NCBI RefSeq assembly: GCF_009651005.1
Contig: NZ_WHVW01000006.1
Span: 118,490 to 182,489 of the forward strand
DNA: 64,000 nt
From: Sporosarcina obsidiansis
Lineage (GTDB): Bacteria > Bacillota > Bacilli > Bacillales_A > Planococcaceae
Direction of reading: 5' to 3'
A program made the position numbers and the translations under genes. Shown here in pieces: positions 1 through 7,782 of this stretch. Below the pieces are notes generated by a model that made no database searches, had not been told where the DNA came from, and saw nothing but the letters and a program-made list of their open reading frames with translations. Within the stretch, counting starts at the first letter, position 1. Each line of letters begins with the position of its first letter.

Positions 1-372
1 AAGAAAAGCGTGGGAGTTATTAGCTTTTATGGCGAGCAAGTGAAGCGGATTGATCGTTTGATCCAGCAGGAACTTCAGCCTAAGCAGTTACATTGTCGAA
101 CGGGTTCAGTTGATAAGTTTCAAGGAATGGAAATGGATATCATCATTTTAAGTTTTGTTAGAAATCATGATCATTCAAACGGTGATATTGGTTTTGCTAA
201 AGACTATCGACGATTGAATGTGGCATTATCCCGTGCTAGGGAATTATTAATTATTGTAGGAAGTTCAGAAATGTTTACCGTTAGAACAAAGAGCGCATCG
301 ACACGGGACATGTACCGTCAGCTTCAAAACGTTGTTGAGCAGTGTGGCGGTATGAAGAAAATGGAATGCTAA
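1..372 (+). CDS. Superfamily 1 DNA/RNA helicase, C-terminal part (5' end outside window)
   Basis: The reading frame is open from the first base of the window, so the start lies upstream and only the last 123 codons are present. The segment has the C-terminal half of the UvrD/Upf1-like helicase core (AAA_12 type): a VDKFQGMEMD block (motif V) and RRLNVALSRAR followed by LLIIVGS (motif VI with its arginine finger). Proteins of this class are ATP-driven helicases, often fused to nuclease or PLD domains. The next gene begins 18 bases downstream on the same strand, so the two are probably co-transcribed. The N-terminal domains, and thus the exact subfamily, cannot be seen. Helicase family is certain; role unknown. 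Confidence 0.85.
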   Translation, partial: KKSVGVISFYGEQVKRIDRLIQQELQPKQLHCRTGSVDKFQGMEMDIIILSFVRNHDHSNGDIGFAKDYRRLNVALSRARELLIIVGSSEMFTVRTKSASTRDMYRQLQNVVEQCGGMKKMEC

Positions 373-390
373 TGAGAGAAAGGTGAGCGC

Positions 391-1131
391 GTGGAATCTC
401 TACGGAAAAAATTGCAGCAAGAGATACACCAACAGCCTGACCAACAAATTCAACAGTCTGTAATTTGGGGATTACCTGTTCAGCTTGTAAAAGTTCGGTA
501 TACAACGATCAAAAGAACGACTATGGACATTCTAATGAAAATGATATTGCTGACCATACAAAAATTAGAGGTGTCAGACCCAAAGGTAGTAGCTGATTTT
601 CTTGCTGTAGAACCATTATTTATAGAGGATTTAGTCAATAGAATGCAACTAACGAACATGATTCGACAGAGAAAAGAAGTCTTTGAACTTACCCAAGTTG
701 GAGTGGAGCAACTACAAGCTGGGATTTATGAACATCCAGCTGAGAAAAAAGAGAAGAATTTTTATTATAGTGCATGTCATCATGCTATCTTGTGTGAAGA
801 GCAAGAGAAACCTATTTCTGCAAATATTACCCCCTTTCGTTTAGCCAAGAAGCAAATAAATGAAATAGAGGATGTAGATCAGGAGCAATGGCGTGATGCT
901 CTTCTTTCAGCGGGAGCCGAAACGACGGAAGGGTCTTTACAAATGGTGTTAGACAACATTGAAACGCCTACTAGCATAGATAACTTGCTCATACCATGTG
1001 TTGAATTTTCAGTATACAATCGGGTAGAAAAACTTTACGTTACAAGAGTATGGAATACATTACTTCAACAGTGGGATGAACGTTTGGAAAAATTGATTGA
1101 TGAAGTAGACCCACTGAAAAAGAAACGATAG
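391..1131 (+). CDS. Hypothetical protein downstream of helicase
   Basis: This is a 246-residue protein with a GTG start behind an AAAGGTGA ribosome binding site. I do not recognise a family. Residues about 45-115 look like a winged-helix fold (predicted helices followed by FELTQVGVEQLQ, resembling a wing). A CxxC-like arrangement is absent; single Cys and His residues occur near 128-135. The protein is charged, lacks a signal peptide or membrane segments, and ends in a basic tail. It sits 18 bases after the helicase gene and is followed by a strong terminator, so it is the last gene of that operon and probably acts with the helicase. Function unknown. Confidence 0.75.
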   Translation: MESLRKKLQQEIHQQPDQQIQQSVIWGLPVQLVKVRYTTIKRTTMDILMKMILLTIQKLEVSDPKVVADFLAVEPLFIEDLVNRMQLTNMIRQRKEVFELTQVGVEQLQAGIYEHPAEKKEKNFYYSACHHAILCEEQEKPISANITPFRLAKKQINEIEDVDQEQWRDALLSAGAETTEGSLQMVLDNIETPTSIDNLLIPCVEFSVYNRVEKLYVTRVWNTLLQQWDERLEKLIDEVDPLKKKR

Positions 1132-1135
1132 AAAT

Positions 1136-1175
1136 AAAAGCAGAGAAGGAACGCATCGTCCTTCTCTGCTTTTGT
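1136..1175. terminator. Bidirectional intrinsic terminator
   Basis: A perfect stem (AGCAGAGAAGGA paired with TCCTTCTCTGCT, eight-base loop) is flanked by A-rich sequence on the left and TTTT on the right. It can end both the helicase operon and the minus-strand small gene at 1218-1397. Confidence 0.85.
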
Positions 1176-1217
1176 GTTTAGTCATCCCAAAATAAGAAAG
1201 TATAGCTCCATGATGGA

Positions 1218-1397
1218 TTAGGGCCAGCGGGTTCCGTTGGTTGGACCACCCTTGTCGCGTTTCGGGTTTTTACGCAATTCGGCCAATTCTCGTGCGATTT
1301 CTTCTTTCATATCACCTGGAGCAATCTTTTGTTTCTTAGGTGTCTGCGGTAAAGAACTTGAATTATTGCTGCCTGTCTTATGTTCATCACGTCCCAT
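1218..1397 (-). CDS. Small hydrophilic protein, YfhD/SASP-like (59 aa)
   Basis: A 59-codon frame on the minus strand starts with ATG (MGRDEHKTG) six bases after an excellent AAAGGAGAG ribosome binding site and stops just before the shared terminator. The protein is very polar, with SSLPQTPK near residues 14-21, a short acidic helix EEIARELAEL near 32-41 and a KRDKGGPTNGTRWP tail. The LPQTPK element and the ELA helix recall the YfhD group of tiny Bacillales proteins, some of which are spore associated. That resemblance is weak and the function is unknown. The ribosome binding site and terminator make it a real gene. Confidence 0.6.
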   Translation of the reverse strand: MGRDEHKTGSNNSSSLPQTPKKQKIAPGDMKEEIARELAELRKNPKRDKGGPTNGTRWP

Positions 1398-1812
1398 ACA
1401 TATCTCTCCTTTCTAAATTGGTTTCTATGTAAGTTGGCTAATCCTTAAAAAGTTATGCGATTCGTTCAGAAAATCGTTACGCAAAAGAAATATTAAGAAC
1501 CAACTAAGTAAGTTATGTAATTTGTTTGCATGAACAGCTGAAACTTTATAACCTAACCGATATAATAAGTTCTATTGTGAATGGTCCAAAACTGAAGTGT
1601 TTTTCATCAGAAAGAATATAGAGACTATTCAAAAGAAAATATGGTGTTTTAGGATTATACAAAATAGGATATAGATGGCATTCCATAATTCTTTCTATCG
1701 ATAAATAGTAGAAAATGATTTTATTTGTTTAGCTCATGGTGAACTGGGAATATAACTACTAAGCTAGTCGACGAGCTGAAAAATAGTAGAAAATGCTAGG
1801 AGGAAGTAATAC
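1398..1812. other. Intergenic region, divergent promoters
   Basis: 415 bases separate the small minus-strand gene and the KGG-repeat gene. Apart from the sigma-B-like promoter at 1727-1751 it is AT-rich. A 14-base sequence AAATAGTAGAAAAT occurs twice, near 1703-1716 and 1781-1794, one copy on each side of that promoter. No coding frame with a ribosome binding site was seen. Confidence 0.5.
1727..1751 (+). promoter_or_regulatory. Sigma-B-type promoter of the KGG-repeat gene
   Basis: GTTTAG and GGGAAT are separated by 13 bases, close to the Bacillus sigma-B consensus GTTTAA-N12-14-GGGTAT. The predicted start of transcription lies about 50 bases before the ATG at 1813. Members of this gene family (GsiB) are classic sigma-B targets, which supports the call. 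Confidence 0.6.
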
Positions 1813-2100
1813 ATGGCTAACCGAAACAATCGCGACAACGACAATAAAAAAATGAGTTTGAAAGAAGCGGGACGTAAAGGCGGAGAAGCTACCTCTAAAA
1901 ATCATGACCGTGAATTCTATGAAGAAATCGGACGTAAAGGCGGAGAAGCCACTGCCAAGAAACATGATAGCAAATTCTATCAAGAGATTGGGCGCAAAGG
2001 CGGAGAAGCTACTTCTGAAAATCACGATAAAGATTTTTATGAGGAAATCGGACGTAAAGGTGGAGAAGCGCGTTCGAAACAGCGTAATAATAAAAACTAA
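1813..2100 (+). CDS. KGG-repeat general stress protein (GsiB/con-10 like)
   Basis: The 95-residue protein is built from four tandem copies of a roughly 20-residue unit with the core GRKGGEA (residues about 20, 42, 64 and 86), the stress-induced KGG repeat family (PF10685). It is almost entirely hydrophilic and probably disordered, like plant LEA proteins and B. subtilis GsiB, which protect cells during desiccation or osmotic stress. The ATG follows an AGGAGGAAG ribosome binding site. A sigma-B-like promoter lies upstream and an intrinsic terminator downstream, so it is monocistronic. The DNA repeats create mirror open frames on other strands that are not genes. Confidence 0.93.
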   Translation: MANRNNRDNDNKKMSLKEAGRKGGEATSKNHDREFYEEIGRKGGEATAKKHDSKFYQEIGRKGGEATSENHDKDFYEEIGRKGGEARSKQRNNKN

Positions 2101-2151
2101 GTGGCTTTCAAAGTTGTATGGAGACACTGCTATAGACATGATCATTAGTTA

Positions 2152-2199
2152 AAAAGATGTTCTTGAATCAAGGATTGAGATTCGAGAACATCTTTTTTG
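2152..2199 (+). terminator. Intrinsic terminator after KGG-repeat gene
   Basis: AAGATGTTCT-t-GAATC pairs with GATTC-g-AGAACATCTT around a nine-base loop and is followed by a run of T. Confidence 0.85.
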
Positions 2200-2357
2200 T
2201 ATGCAGTTTATTTTTATTGTAAATATAACAAATTATGTACGATTTCCTCTAACGTATTGATGTATATTCTTAAAAGTTATATACTACTATTAATAGATAG
2301 AATATTATAGTAGAAAAGTAAAAGATATAGAAATTAGAAAAATAGGGATGAATGAGA

Positions 2358-2915
2358 ATGAAAGAACAATTGCAGACTAAAGATTTTTCACAACTTATTG
2401 CGGATGTCATGGAGTCTGTGGAGATGAATGTTCCCCTTCGCGAAGTGTTTGATGGGATTAATATGAGTTATAACTTTATTGGTAAGTATATTGGTTTTGA
2501 TGCACAGAGACTTCAAGTATCACATATGGAAATGGCTCCTTTCTGTTCATTCGAAACATATGTACAGACGATTACTATGCATGAACTTGGACATGTATTG
2601 GACCACGAAGCTTTGGATGCGTCATTGGCAAAGACGGTTGATATTTTCACAATGAAAAAAAGCCATACGATGAAAGAGATTTTTTCATCGGTCGAACTAA
2701 TGAATTTGCTTATTGAAGAAGATGAAATGAATATAGCATTCGAAATCACAGCATGGGAAAATGCTTCGCAACTGAATGATCGCTATCAACTAATTGATAA
2801 AGAATGCTTTGAATTAATTCGTAAAAACAGCTTAGCAACATATGAAAAAGTCTACGAAGAAGATTTAAAATATTATCGTATGTTATTGCAAAAATCTATT
2901 ACTTCTGTAGCGTAA
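2358..2915 (+). CDS. Putative zincin-like protein with HELGH motif
   Basis: This is a 185-residue soluble protein carrying MHELGHVLDHEA near residues 76-87, the HExxH zinc-binding signature of metallopeptidases. A downstream EMNIAFEITAWENA stretch (about 123-136) could supply the third ligand (Glu), as in ImmA/IrrE and related minimal zincins. No signal peptide is present, so it would act in the cytoplasm. I chose the ATG at 2358 because AGGGATGA lies about seven bases upstream; an ATG at 2352 is also possible. It has no operon partner and ends at a strong terminator. Catalytic activity is inferred only from the motif. Confidence 0.7.
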   Translation: MKEQLQTKDFSQLIADVMESVEMNVPLREVFDGINMSYNFIGKYIGFDAQRLQVSHMEMAPFCSFETYVQTITMHELGHVLDHEALDASLAKTVDIFTMKKSHTMKEIFSSVELMNLLIEEDEMNIAFEITAWENASQLNDRYQLIDKECFELIRKNSLATYEKVYEEDLKYYRMLLQKSITSVA

Positions 2916-2950
2916 AAAACCAATTGGCTTAATCAGTCCAATTGGTTTTT
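2914..2950. terminator. Bidirectional intrinsic terminator
   Basis: AAAACCAATTGG and CCAATTGGTTTT pair around a ten-base loop with A and T runs on either side. It serves the HELGH gene (plus) and the phosphatase gene (minus), whose stop codon lies inside its right arm. Confidence 0.88.
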
Positions 2951-3680
2951 ATTGCGTTTTAGGATAGTAGTAATCCCAAGCCTCCTGTATACCAGCCGCA
3001 TAATGTTCGGTAGCGCGATATAAAAGAGGATGAAATGGTAATTCATCTAGTTCGATTTGAGCATTTCCTACGATGACAGCCGGATAATCTAAAGACAACA
3101 TTTCTGCATCATTCCCCGAGTCGCCAGCAAGCAATACATGTACTTCAGGCTTTGCATACTTACGAAGTACATAGTCTACCGCCTTGCCTTTTCCGCTTCG
3201 TTCAGGAAGTATATCAAGATCGCGGCCAGAGCTGAAAACAATATGATGTAAAATTTCGTGTTGTTTTAGATTTTGTTTAACGGCCTGAACCAGTTCGGCT
3301 TGATCAGGATCAAGCGTAAACGAGATACGTCTTTGATGGGGAAGATCTTGTTTAATTAGTGAAGGGAAGTTTTGCGAAAGCCGAAGAATCTCATCAGGAG
3401 TCCATGTTTCGTTAATCCAAGCAGACCATACCTCGTCTTCTTTCCAATCAGGGGCAAGATAAACCGCTGCACCAACATCTGTGATAAGAATATTGGGTAT
3501 CGGTAAATTTTCCTTCTCAATTAAATTTAAAGCGGAATCCAAGTGTCTGCCAGTAACATAAACGAGGGCGACGTCAAATTGCTGTTTTTGATAATGTGTA
3601 AATAAATTAGAGAGCGACGATGGATCACCAACTAATGTATGATCAAGATCAGTCGCGAGCAAGTATGATTTGTCTTTCAT
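2949..3680 (-). CDS. HAD phosphatase of the sucrose-phosphate phosphatase family
   Basis: The 243-residue protein begins MKDKSYLLATDLDHTLVG, with the HAD motif I DLDHT, motif II in VYVTGR, and motif IV LLAGDSGNDAEML near residue 190. The layout and the QRRISFTLD block match the S6PP family (PF05116), which removes phosphate from sucrose 6-phosphate or mannosylfructose phosphate. The ATG at 3680 follows AAAGGAG, and the gene overlaps the end of the glycosyltransferase gene by 32 bases, so the pair is translationally coupled. Together they would make and release a non-reducing disaccharide. Substrate (sucrose versus mannosylfructose) cannot be decided from sequence alone. Confidence 0.85.
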   Translation of the reverse strand: MKDKSYLLATDLDHTLVGDPSSLSNLFTHYQKQQFDVALVYVTGRHLDSALNLIEKENLPIPNILITDVGAAVYLAPDWKEDEVWSAWINETWTPDEILRLSQNFPSLIKQDLPHQRRISFTLDPDQAELVQAVKQNLKQHEILHHIVFSSGRDLDILPERSGKGKAVDYVLRKYAKPEVHVLLAGDSGNDAEMLSLDYPAVIVGNAQIELDELPFHPLLYRATEHYAAGIQEAWDYYYPKTQ

Positions 3681-4866
3681 TGGCAACTCCTTTATATAAA
3701 CGAGCCATTTTATAAGCAAGTACACTCCAGTTAAATTCTTGCTGTGCATAGACCACTGCGCGTTGTCCAAGCGCTTTGGCTAGTTTTGGTTTATTCAATA
3801 AAGTGGACATGGCATGCGCCAAGACAATAGGATTTTTATGTTCTACGTGTAAACCGGTTACACCATGTTTCACAACGTCTTGAAGACCTCCTACTTTTGA
3901 GGCGATAACCGGACTCCCACAAGCTTGTGCTTCTGCGGCAACCATTCCAAAGGATTCATAGTAAGACGGTACAATTGTAGCTACTGCATTACTAAATAAA
4001 CGAGCTAATTTTTGTTGACTTTGCGGTCCGATAAATTTCACTCGATGCTCCATTCCTTCGACAGCTAGACGTAACTTTTTATTTTTAGGCAAGTTAGTTT
4101 CAGGTGAGATGCAAGAATCGCTGCCGCCAGCAATGATTAATTTGGATTGAGAGGCTAAACGTTCTTCTTTAATCAGTGATTTGAATGCTTGAAGCAAAGT
4201 ATAAATTCCTTTAGAGGTGTGTAATCTCCCAGCAAATGCAAAGTAAGGAGATGCAGAAGACTTGTTTTTTACTGGTTGGAATGCTTGATCAACCCCAATG
4301 GAAATGACGTGCACCGGAGAGGGGTTGTCTATAAAGTTCTCAATTAACTTCTTTTCAGTCTGTGAGGTCGCGACTATACAATCAGCCGAGCGTAATATCA
4401 TTCTTTCAGTTGAAAGCCGATGAGGCTCCGTGTTGCCGGTAGCTCTTTGCTTCGCGATACCGAGAGAATGGTTTGTATGAATCCAAGGGGTGTTCCAATT
4501 TTTTTGAATCAATGAACCAATTAAGCCAGAAAGCCAGTAATGAGTATGGATGACATCATATTGTTCTATGTGTAATGTATCTATCAGCTCTTGATAAAAA
4601 CTTGGTATCAAATGAAAAAGCTCACTTTTGGGGATATATTTCTGCTCTCCTGCAGCAAGTCGGATGACCCGAGAGGCAGTTCCAAAATGTTCTATTTGTG
4701 GAGTGTAAAGACTGTTCCAGTGTGTCACGACATCTACCGCGTACCCTTCTTTTTCAAGCGAAAGGGCAAGTTGTCTAACATAATTATTTTGTCCGCCAGC
4801 TTGTTCGCTTCCAAGAGATTCTAGGGGATCCCCATGATCAGAGATAAATAGTATTTTTCTTTTCAA
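3649..4866 (-). CDS. GT4 glycosyltransferase, sucrose-phosphate synthase-like
   Basis: This is a 405-residue GT-B enzyme of family GT4. The N-terminal half has GSEQAGGQNNYVRQLA, the glycine-rich acceptor loop of sucrose-phosphate and mannosylfructose-phosphate synthases, and IHTNHSLGIAK. The C-terminal half has FAFAGRLHTSKG and the EX7E-type PSYYESFGMVAAEAQACG with GGLQDVV. It would transfer a nucleotide-sugar glucose to fructose 6-phosphate in the cytoplasm. The start codon is TTG at 4866, with AAAGGAG nine bases before it. The partner phosphatase overlaps its end. A sigma-B-like promoter upstream suggests the product is a stress-protecting solute. A role in glycolipid or exopolysaccharide synthesis is a less likely alternative. 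Confidence 0.82.
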   Translation of the reverse strand: MKRKILFISDHGDPLESLGSEQAGGQNNYVRQLALSLEKEGYAVDVVTHWNSLYTPQIEHFGTASRVIRLAAGEQKYIPKSELFHLIPSFYQELIDTLHIEQYDVIHTHYWLSGLIGSLIQKNWNTPWIHTNHSLGIAKQRATGNTEPHRLSTERMILRSADCIVATSQTEKKLIENFIDNPSPVHVISIGVDQAFQPVKNKSSASPYFAFAGRLHTSKGIYTLLQAFKSLIKEERLASQSKLIIAGGSDSCISPETNLPKNKKLRLAVEGMEHRVKFIGPQSQQKLARLFSNAVATIVPSYYESFGMVAAEAQACGSPVIASKVGGLQDVVKHGVTGLHVEHKNPIVLAHAMSTLLNKPKLAKALGQRAVVYAQQEFNWSVLAYKMARLYKGVANERQIILARD

Positions 4867-4909
4867 GTCTTTTTTCTCCTTTCGTTAAGCTTAAACAGCT
4901 CTAAAACTA

Positions 4910-4935
4910 GTACCCTTAATTTGCCTAATGGAAAC
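4910..4935 (-). promoter_or_regulatory. Sigma-B-type promoter of the disaccharide operon
   Basis: Read on the minus strand, GTTTCC and GGGTAC are separated by 14 bases, near the sigma-B consensus. The expected transcript start is about 35 bases before the TTG start codon at 4866. Confidence 0.55.
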
Positions 4936-4994
4936 ATTTCATAGTTTATTTTGTAGAAAAAAGGGGGATAGAAACGAAACCTGGAGGTGATGAA

Positions 4995-6275
4995 ATGCAT
5001 TTAAAGAAAAATAGTTTCTTGTTGAAAATTTATTATTCCACCAAAATATTACTTGCCTATATTGTCGTAAAATTGTTTTATAGATATGATTCGCAACCCA
5101 TCATGTTAATTGGCGGTAATCTTGGAGAAAAATATGAAGATAATGCAGCGGTATTTCACCAATATGTACTATCGAATTTTTCTGATCAGATGAAGATCTA
5201 TTGGATGTATGATCCGCAATTTACTTACATAGAGAATCATCTTATTCCAAATGCAATTCCTCTTGGCAGCTTCCAGAATTATGTATTGTTTTTCAGAGCT
5301 AGCTATTCTGTACATGGACATTCCATCATTTATGATCTCGCCCCGTTCATAGATAAGTTCATCTTTCTTAATAAAAAAACAAAAATGCTTCATATTAGTC
5401 ATGGGATTGAATGCTTCAAGAAAATTTTAATTCAGGAAGAGGATGTTCCCCTTCTAGAAAGATGCGACTATTTCAACTGCGCGTCTAGGTATGAGTATGA
5501 AATAAAATATAATGAATGGGAGATACCAGATGAGAAGTTGGTTATTACGGGGATGGCAAGATTTGATCGCTTACCACCTAATCAGCCTCCTAAACAAATA
5601 AAGCGTGTGTTGCTGATGTTCACTTGGAGAGAATGGTTATTTGATTTATCTGAGGAGGAATTTCAAGAGAGTGCTTACTTTCAGGCGACTATGGGACTTT
5701 TACAAAGTAAAACTCTTCAGTCTATCATGATCGATCATCAAATCGAATTGCGCGTAATCTTGCATCCGTTTATGAAAAAATATGAGAACTATTTCCGGAG
5801 GGATGGCTATTTAAAAGAGCAGATGTCTTTTTTTAGTTTTGATGAGATTTTAATTATGGATGAGCTGAACGAAGCAGATATGCTCATAACGGATTATTCA
5901 AGTATTTCATGGGATTTTCTCTATATGAACAAGTCGATTATTTTTTATACATTCGATCAGTCAGAATTTCTGGCTAACCGTGGTTCATATTTAGACTTGG
6001 ATAAAGATCTATTTGGATATAAAGGGAATACAGAGGAAGAAGTGTTAGCTTATTTGTCGGAAGTAGTAAATGAAAAACGCTATGAAAATCCATACTTCGA
6101 CAAAGCACCCACATATATCGACTTTTTCGATCAACTAAATTGTGAGCGTCTTGCGAATGAGCTTTTCAGTGAAGAACATTTGTTGAAAAAGAAAAAAATG
6201 AGAGACAAGCATGTTCAGTTAAACGATTTTCCCCTTGTTTCTGATGAAGTAGTACAGTATAACTGTAATAAGTAG
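4995..6275 (+). CDS. CDP-glycerol glycerophosphotransferase family protein
   Basis: The 426-residue protein has the C-terminal catalytic core of the TagB/TagF/TarL family (PF04464): HISHGIE near residue 134 stands where the family has its catalytic HG pair, and ADMLITDYSSISWDFLYMNKS near residue 300 matches the conserved nucleotide/acceptor region. Such enzymes polymerise or prime wall teichoic acids or capsules at the inner membrane face. The N-terminus has a hydrophobic stretch (about 8-28) that may associate with the membrane. GGAGGTGA lies five bases before the ATG. No other teichoic acid genes are adjacent, so the acceptor is unknown. The next gene follows after about 25 bases. Confidence 0.85.
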   Translation: MHLKKNSFLLKIYYSTKILLAYIVVKLFYRYDSQPIMLIGGNLGEKYEDNAAVFHQYVLSNFSDQMKIYWMYDPQFTYIENHLIPNAIPLGSFQNYVLFFRASYSVHGHSIIYDLAPFIDKFIFLNKKTKMLHISHGIECFKKILIQEEDVPLLERCDYFNCASRYEYEIKYNEWEIPDEKLVITGMARFDRLPPNQPPKQIKRVLLMFTWREWLFDLSEEEFQESAYFQATMGLLQSKTLQSIMIDHQIELRVILHPFMKKYENYFRRDGYLKEQMSFFSFDEILIMDELNEADMLITDYSSISWDFLYMNKSIIFYTFDQSEFLANRGSYLDLDKDLFGYKGNTEEEVLAYLSEVVNEKRYENPYFDKAPTYIDFFDQLNCERLANELFSEEHLLKKKKMRDKHVQLNDFPLVSDEVVQYNCNK

Positions 6276-6299
6276 AAATAAAGGGAAGTGGGTAAGGCT

Positions 6300-7646
6300 A
6301 TGAATCAACAGAAAGAGCAATGGTCATCAAAACTTGGTTTTATTATGTCATCAGCAGGTGCTGCTATCGGCCTGGGAGCTATTTGGAAGTTCCCGTATGT
6401 AACTGGAATGAGCGGTGGAGGGGCATTTTTCTTATTGTTTGTAGTGTTTACCGTTTTAATCGGATTGCCGATGCTCATTTCAGAATTCATTATTGGACGA
6501 GGCTCGGGCAGGGAGGCTGTCAGTGCCTACAAAAAGTTAGCTCCTGCGAGTGCTTGGCCTTGGATTGGTCGATTAGGGGTTGTTGGTTGTTTTCTCTTGC
6601 TATCTTTTTATAGTGTGGTAGGCGGCTGGGTATTTGTGTATAGCGGTTTGTCTGTTACAGGGAAAATTATTAGCGAGGGTGCATCCTATTCAGAACAATT
6701 CGGTTCGATAGTTGGATCGCCTACTACTACCTTGCTAGGTTTGCTTCTTTTTACAGTAGTGAATATACTCGTTGTTTCTTCCGGAGTACAGAATGGTATT
6801 GAAAAGGCGAATAAATATATGATGCCGCTATTATTCTTCTTCTTTATTATTTTAGTCGTTCGTTCGCTAACATTGGAAGGAGCGATGGAGGGTGTGTCAT
6901 TCTTCCTGAAACCTGACTTTTCAAGCATCACAAGAGAGTCTGTGTTATATGCGCTTGGTCAATCGTTCTTTTCGCTAGCTGTTGGATTTTCCTGTATGGT
7001 CACGTACAGCTCGTACTTGAAAAAGGATGTCAGCTTGACGTCTTCGGCTACTTCTGTTGTCGGGATGAATCTGTTTGTCTCCCTATTGGCGGGATTAGCT
7101 ATTTTCCCAGCAGTCTTTGCATTTGGACAAGAACCAGCAGCAGGACCTGAATTGTTATTTATGGTATTACCATCTGTCTTTTCCCAACTGCCGTTAGGAC
7201 AAGTGTTTTTAGCATTATTTTTAATTTTATTCTTATTTGCGACATTGACTTCATCTTTCAGTTTGTATGAAATCATTGTGGCGGCTCTGACAGCGAATGG
7301 CAAACGTTCTCGTAAAGCGATGACATGGCTAATAGGTATTGTAGTGTTTGTAGCTGCAATTCCATCTGCGCTCTCATCGAGTACGCTGTCTGGTGTTCTG
7401 CTTTTTGATAAAAGTATATTCGACGCAACGGATTTTTTAGTTAGTAATATATTACTTCCATCTGGGTGCTTGCTGATTGCCATATTTATCATGCATCGAA
7501 TGGATCAAGTGTTGGTGCGCGAAGAATTTAACCTAAGCAGTACACAATTCAATTCATTTTATCCACTATGGCATTTTTTAATGAAATGGATCGTTCCACT
7601 AACCATTATCGTTGTATTCTTGAATACGTTAGGAATAGTGAAATAG
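6300..7646 (+). CDS. Neurotransmitter:sodium symporter (NSS/SNF) family transporter
   Basis: The 448-residue protein has about eleven hydrophobic segments and the NSS signatures: SSAGAAIGLGAIWKFPYVTG in segment 1, GGGAFFLLF in segment 2, and GQSFFSLAVGFSCMVTYSSY in segment 6. Bacterial members (LeuT, TnaT, MhsT, B. subtilis YocR/YhdH) import amino acids with Na+. I chose the ATG at 6300 because AAGGGAAG sits about eleven bases upstream; a GTG at 6288 has no room for a ribosome binding site. The gene may be co-transcribed with the glycerophosphotransferase gene and ends at a terminator. The substrate cannot be predicted. Confidence 0.92.
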   Translation: MNQQKEQWSSKLGFIMSSAGAAIGLGAIWKFPYVTGMSGGGAFFLLFVVFTVLIGLPMLISEFIIGRGSGREAVSAYKKLAPASAWPWIGRLGVVGCFLLLSFYSVVGGWVFVYSGLSVTGKIISEGASYSEQFGSIVGSPTTTLLGLLLFTVVNILVVSSGVQNGIEKANKYMMPLLFFFFIILVVRSLTLEGAMEGVSFFLKPDFSSITRESVLYALGQSFFSLAVGFSCMVTYSSYLKKDVSLTSSATSVVGMNLFVSLLAGLAIFPAVFAFGQEPAAGPELLFMVLPSVFSQLPLGQVFLALFLILFLFATLTSSFSLYEIIVAALTANGKRSRKAMTWLIGIVVFVAAIPSALSSSTLSGVLLFDKSIFDATDFLVSNILLPSGCLLIAIFIMHRMDQVLVREEFNLSSTQFNSFYPLWHFLMKWIVPLTIIVVFLNTLGIVK

Positions 7647-7651
7647 CTGTA

Positions 7652-7679
7652 AGGCTCCTTTTTAGGAGTCTTTTTTTAT
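7652..7679 (+). terminator. Intrinsic terminator after NSS transporter
   Basis: GGCTCCT and AGGAGTC form a short stem with a small T loop, followed by seven T residues. Confidence 0.8.
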
Positions 7680-7707
7680 TGAAAAAGCACTAGTTTAAAA
7701 GAAGAAT

Positions 7708-7736
7708 TTGACTTCATTTTATTCTAAATGTATAAT
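7708..7736 (+). promoter_or_regulatory. Sigma-A promoter of the hydrolase gene
   Basis: TTGACT and TATAAT are separated by exactly 17 bases, about 46 bases before the ATG at 7783. Confidence 0.75.
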
Positions 7737-7782
7737 ACCTATTAAACATGTTGGAATAATATAATATGAAGGATGGATTGAG

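Noticed and set aside
1759..2145. 128-codon open frame on the minus strand across the KGG-repeat gene
   Set aside because: It mirrors the DNA repeats of the KGG gene, has repeated Phe/Ile-rich units created by that, and has no ribosome binding site.
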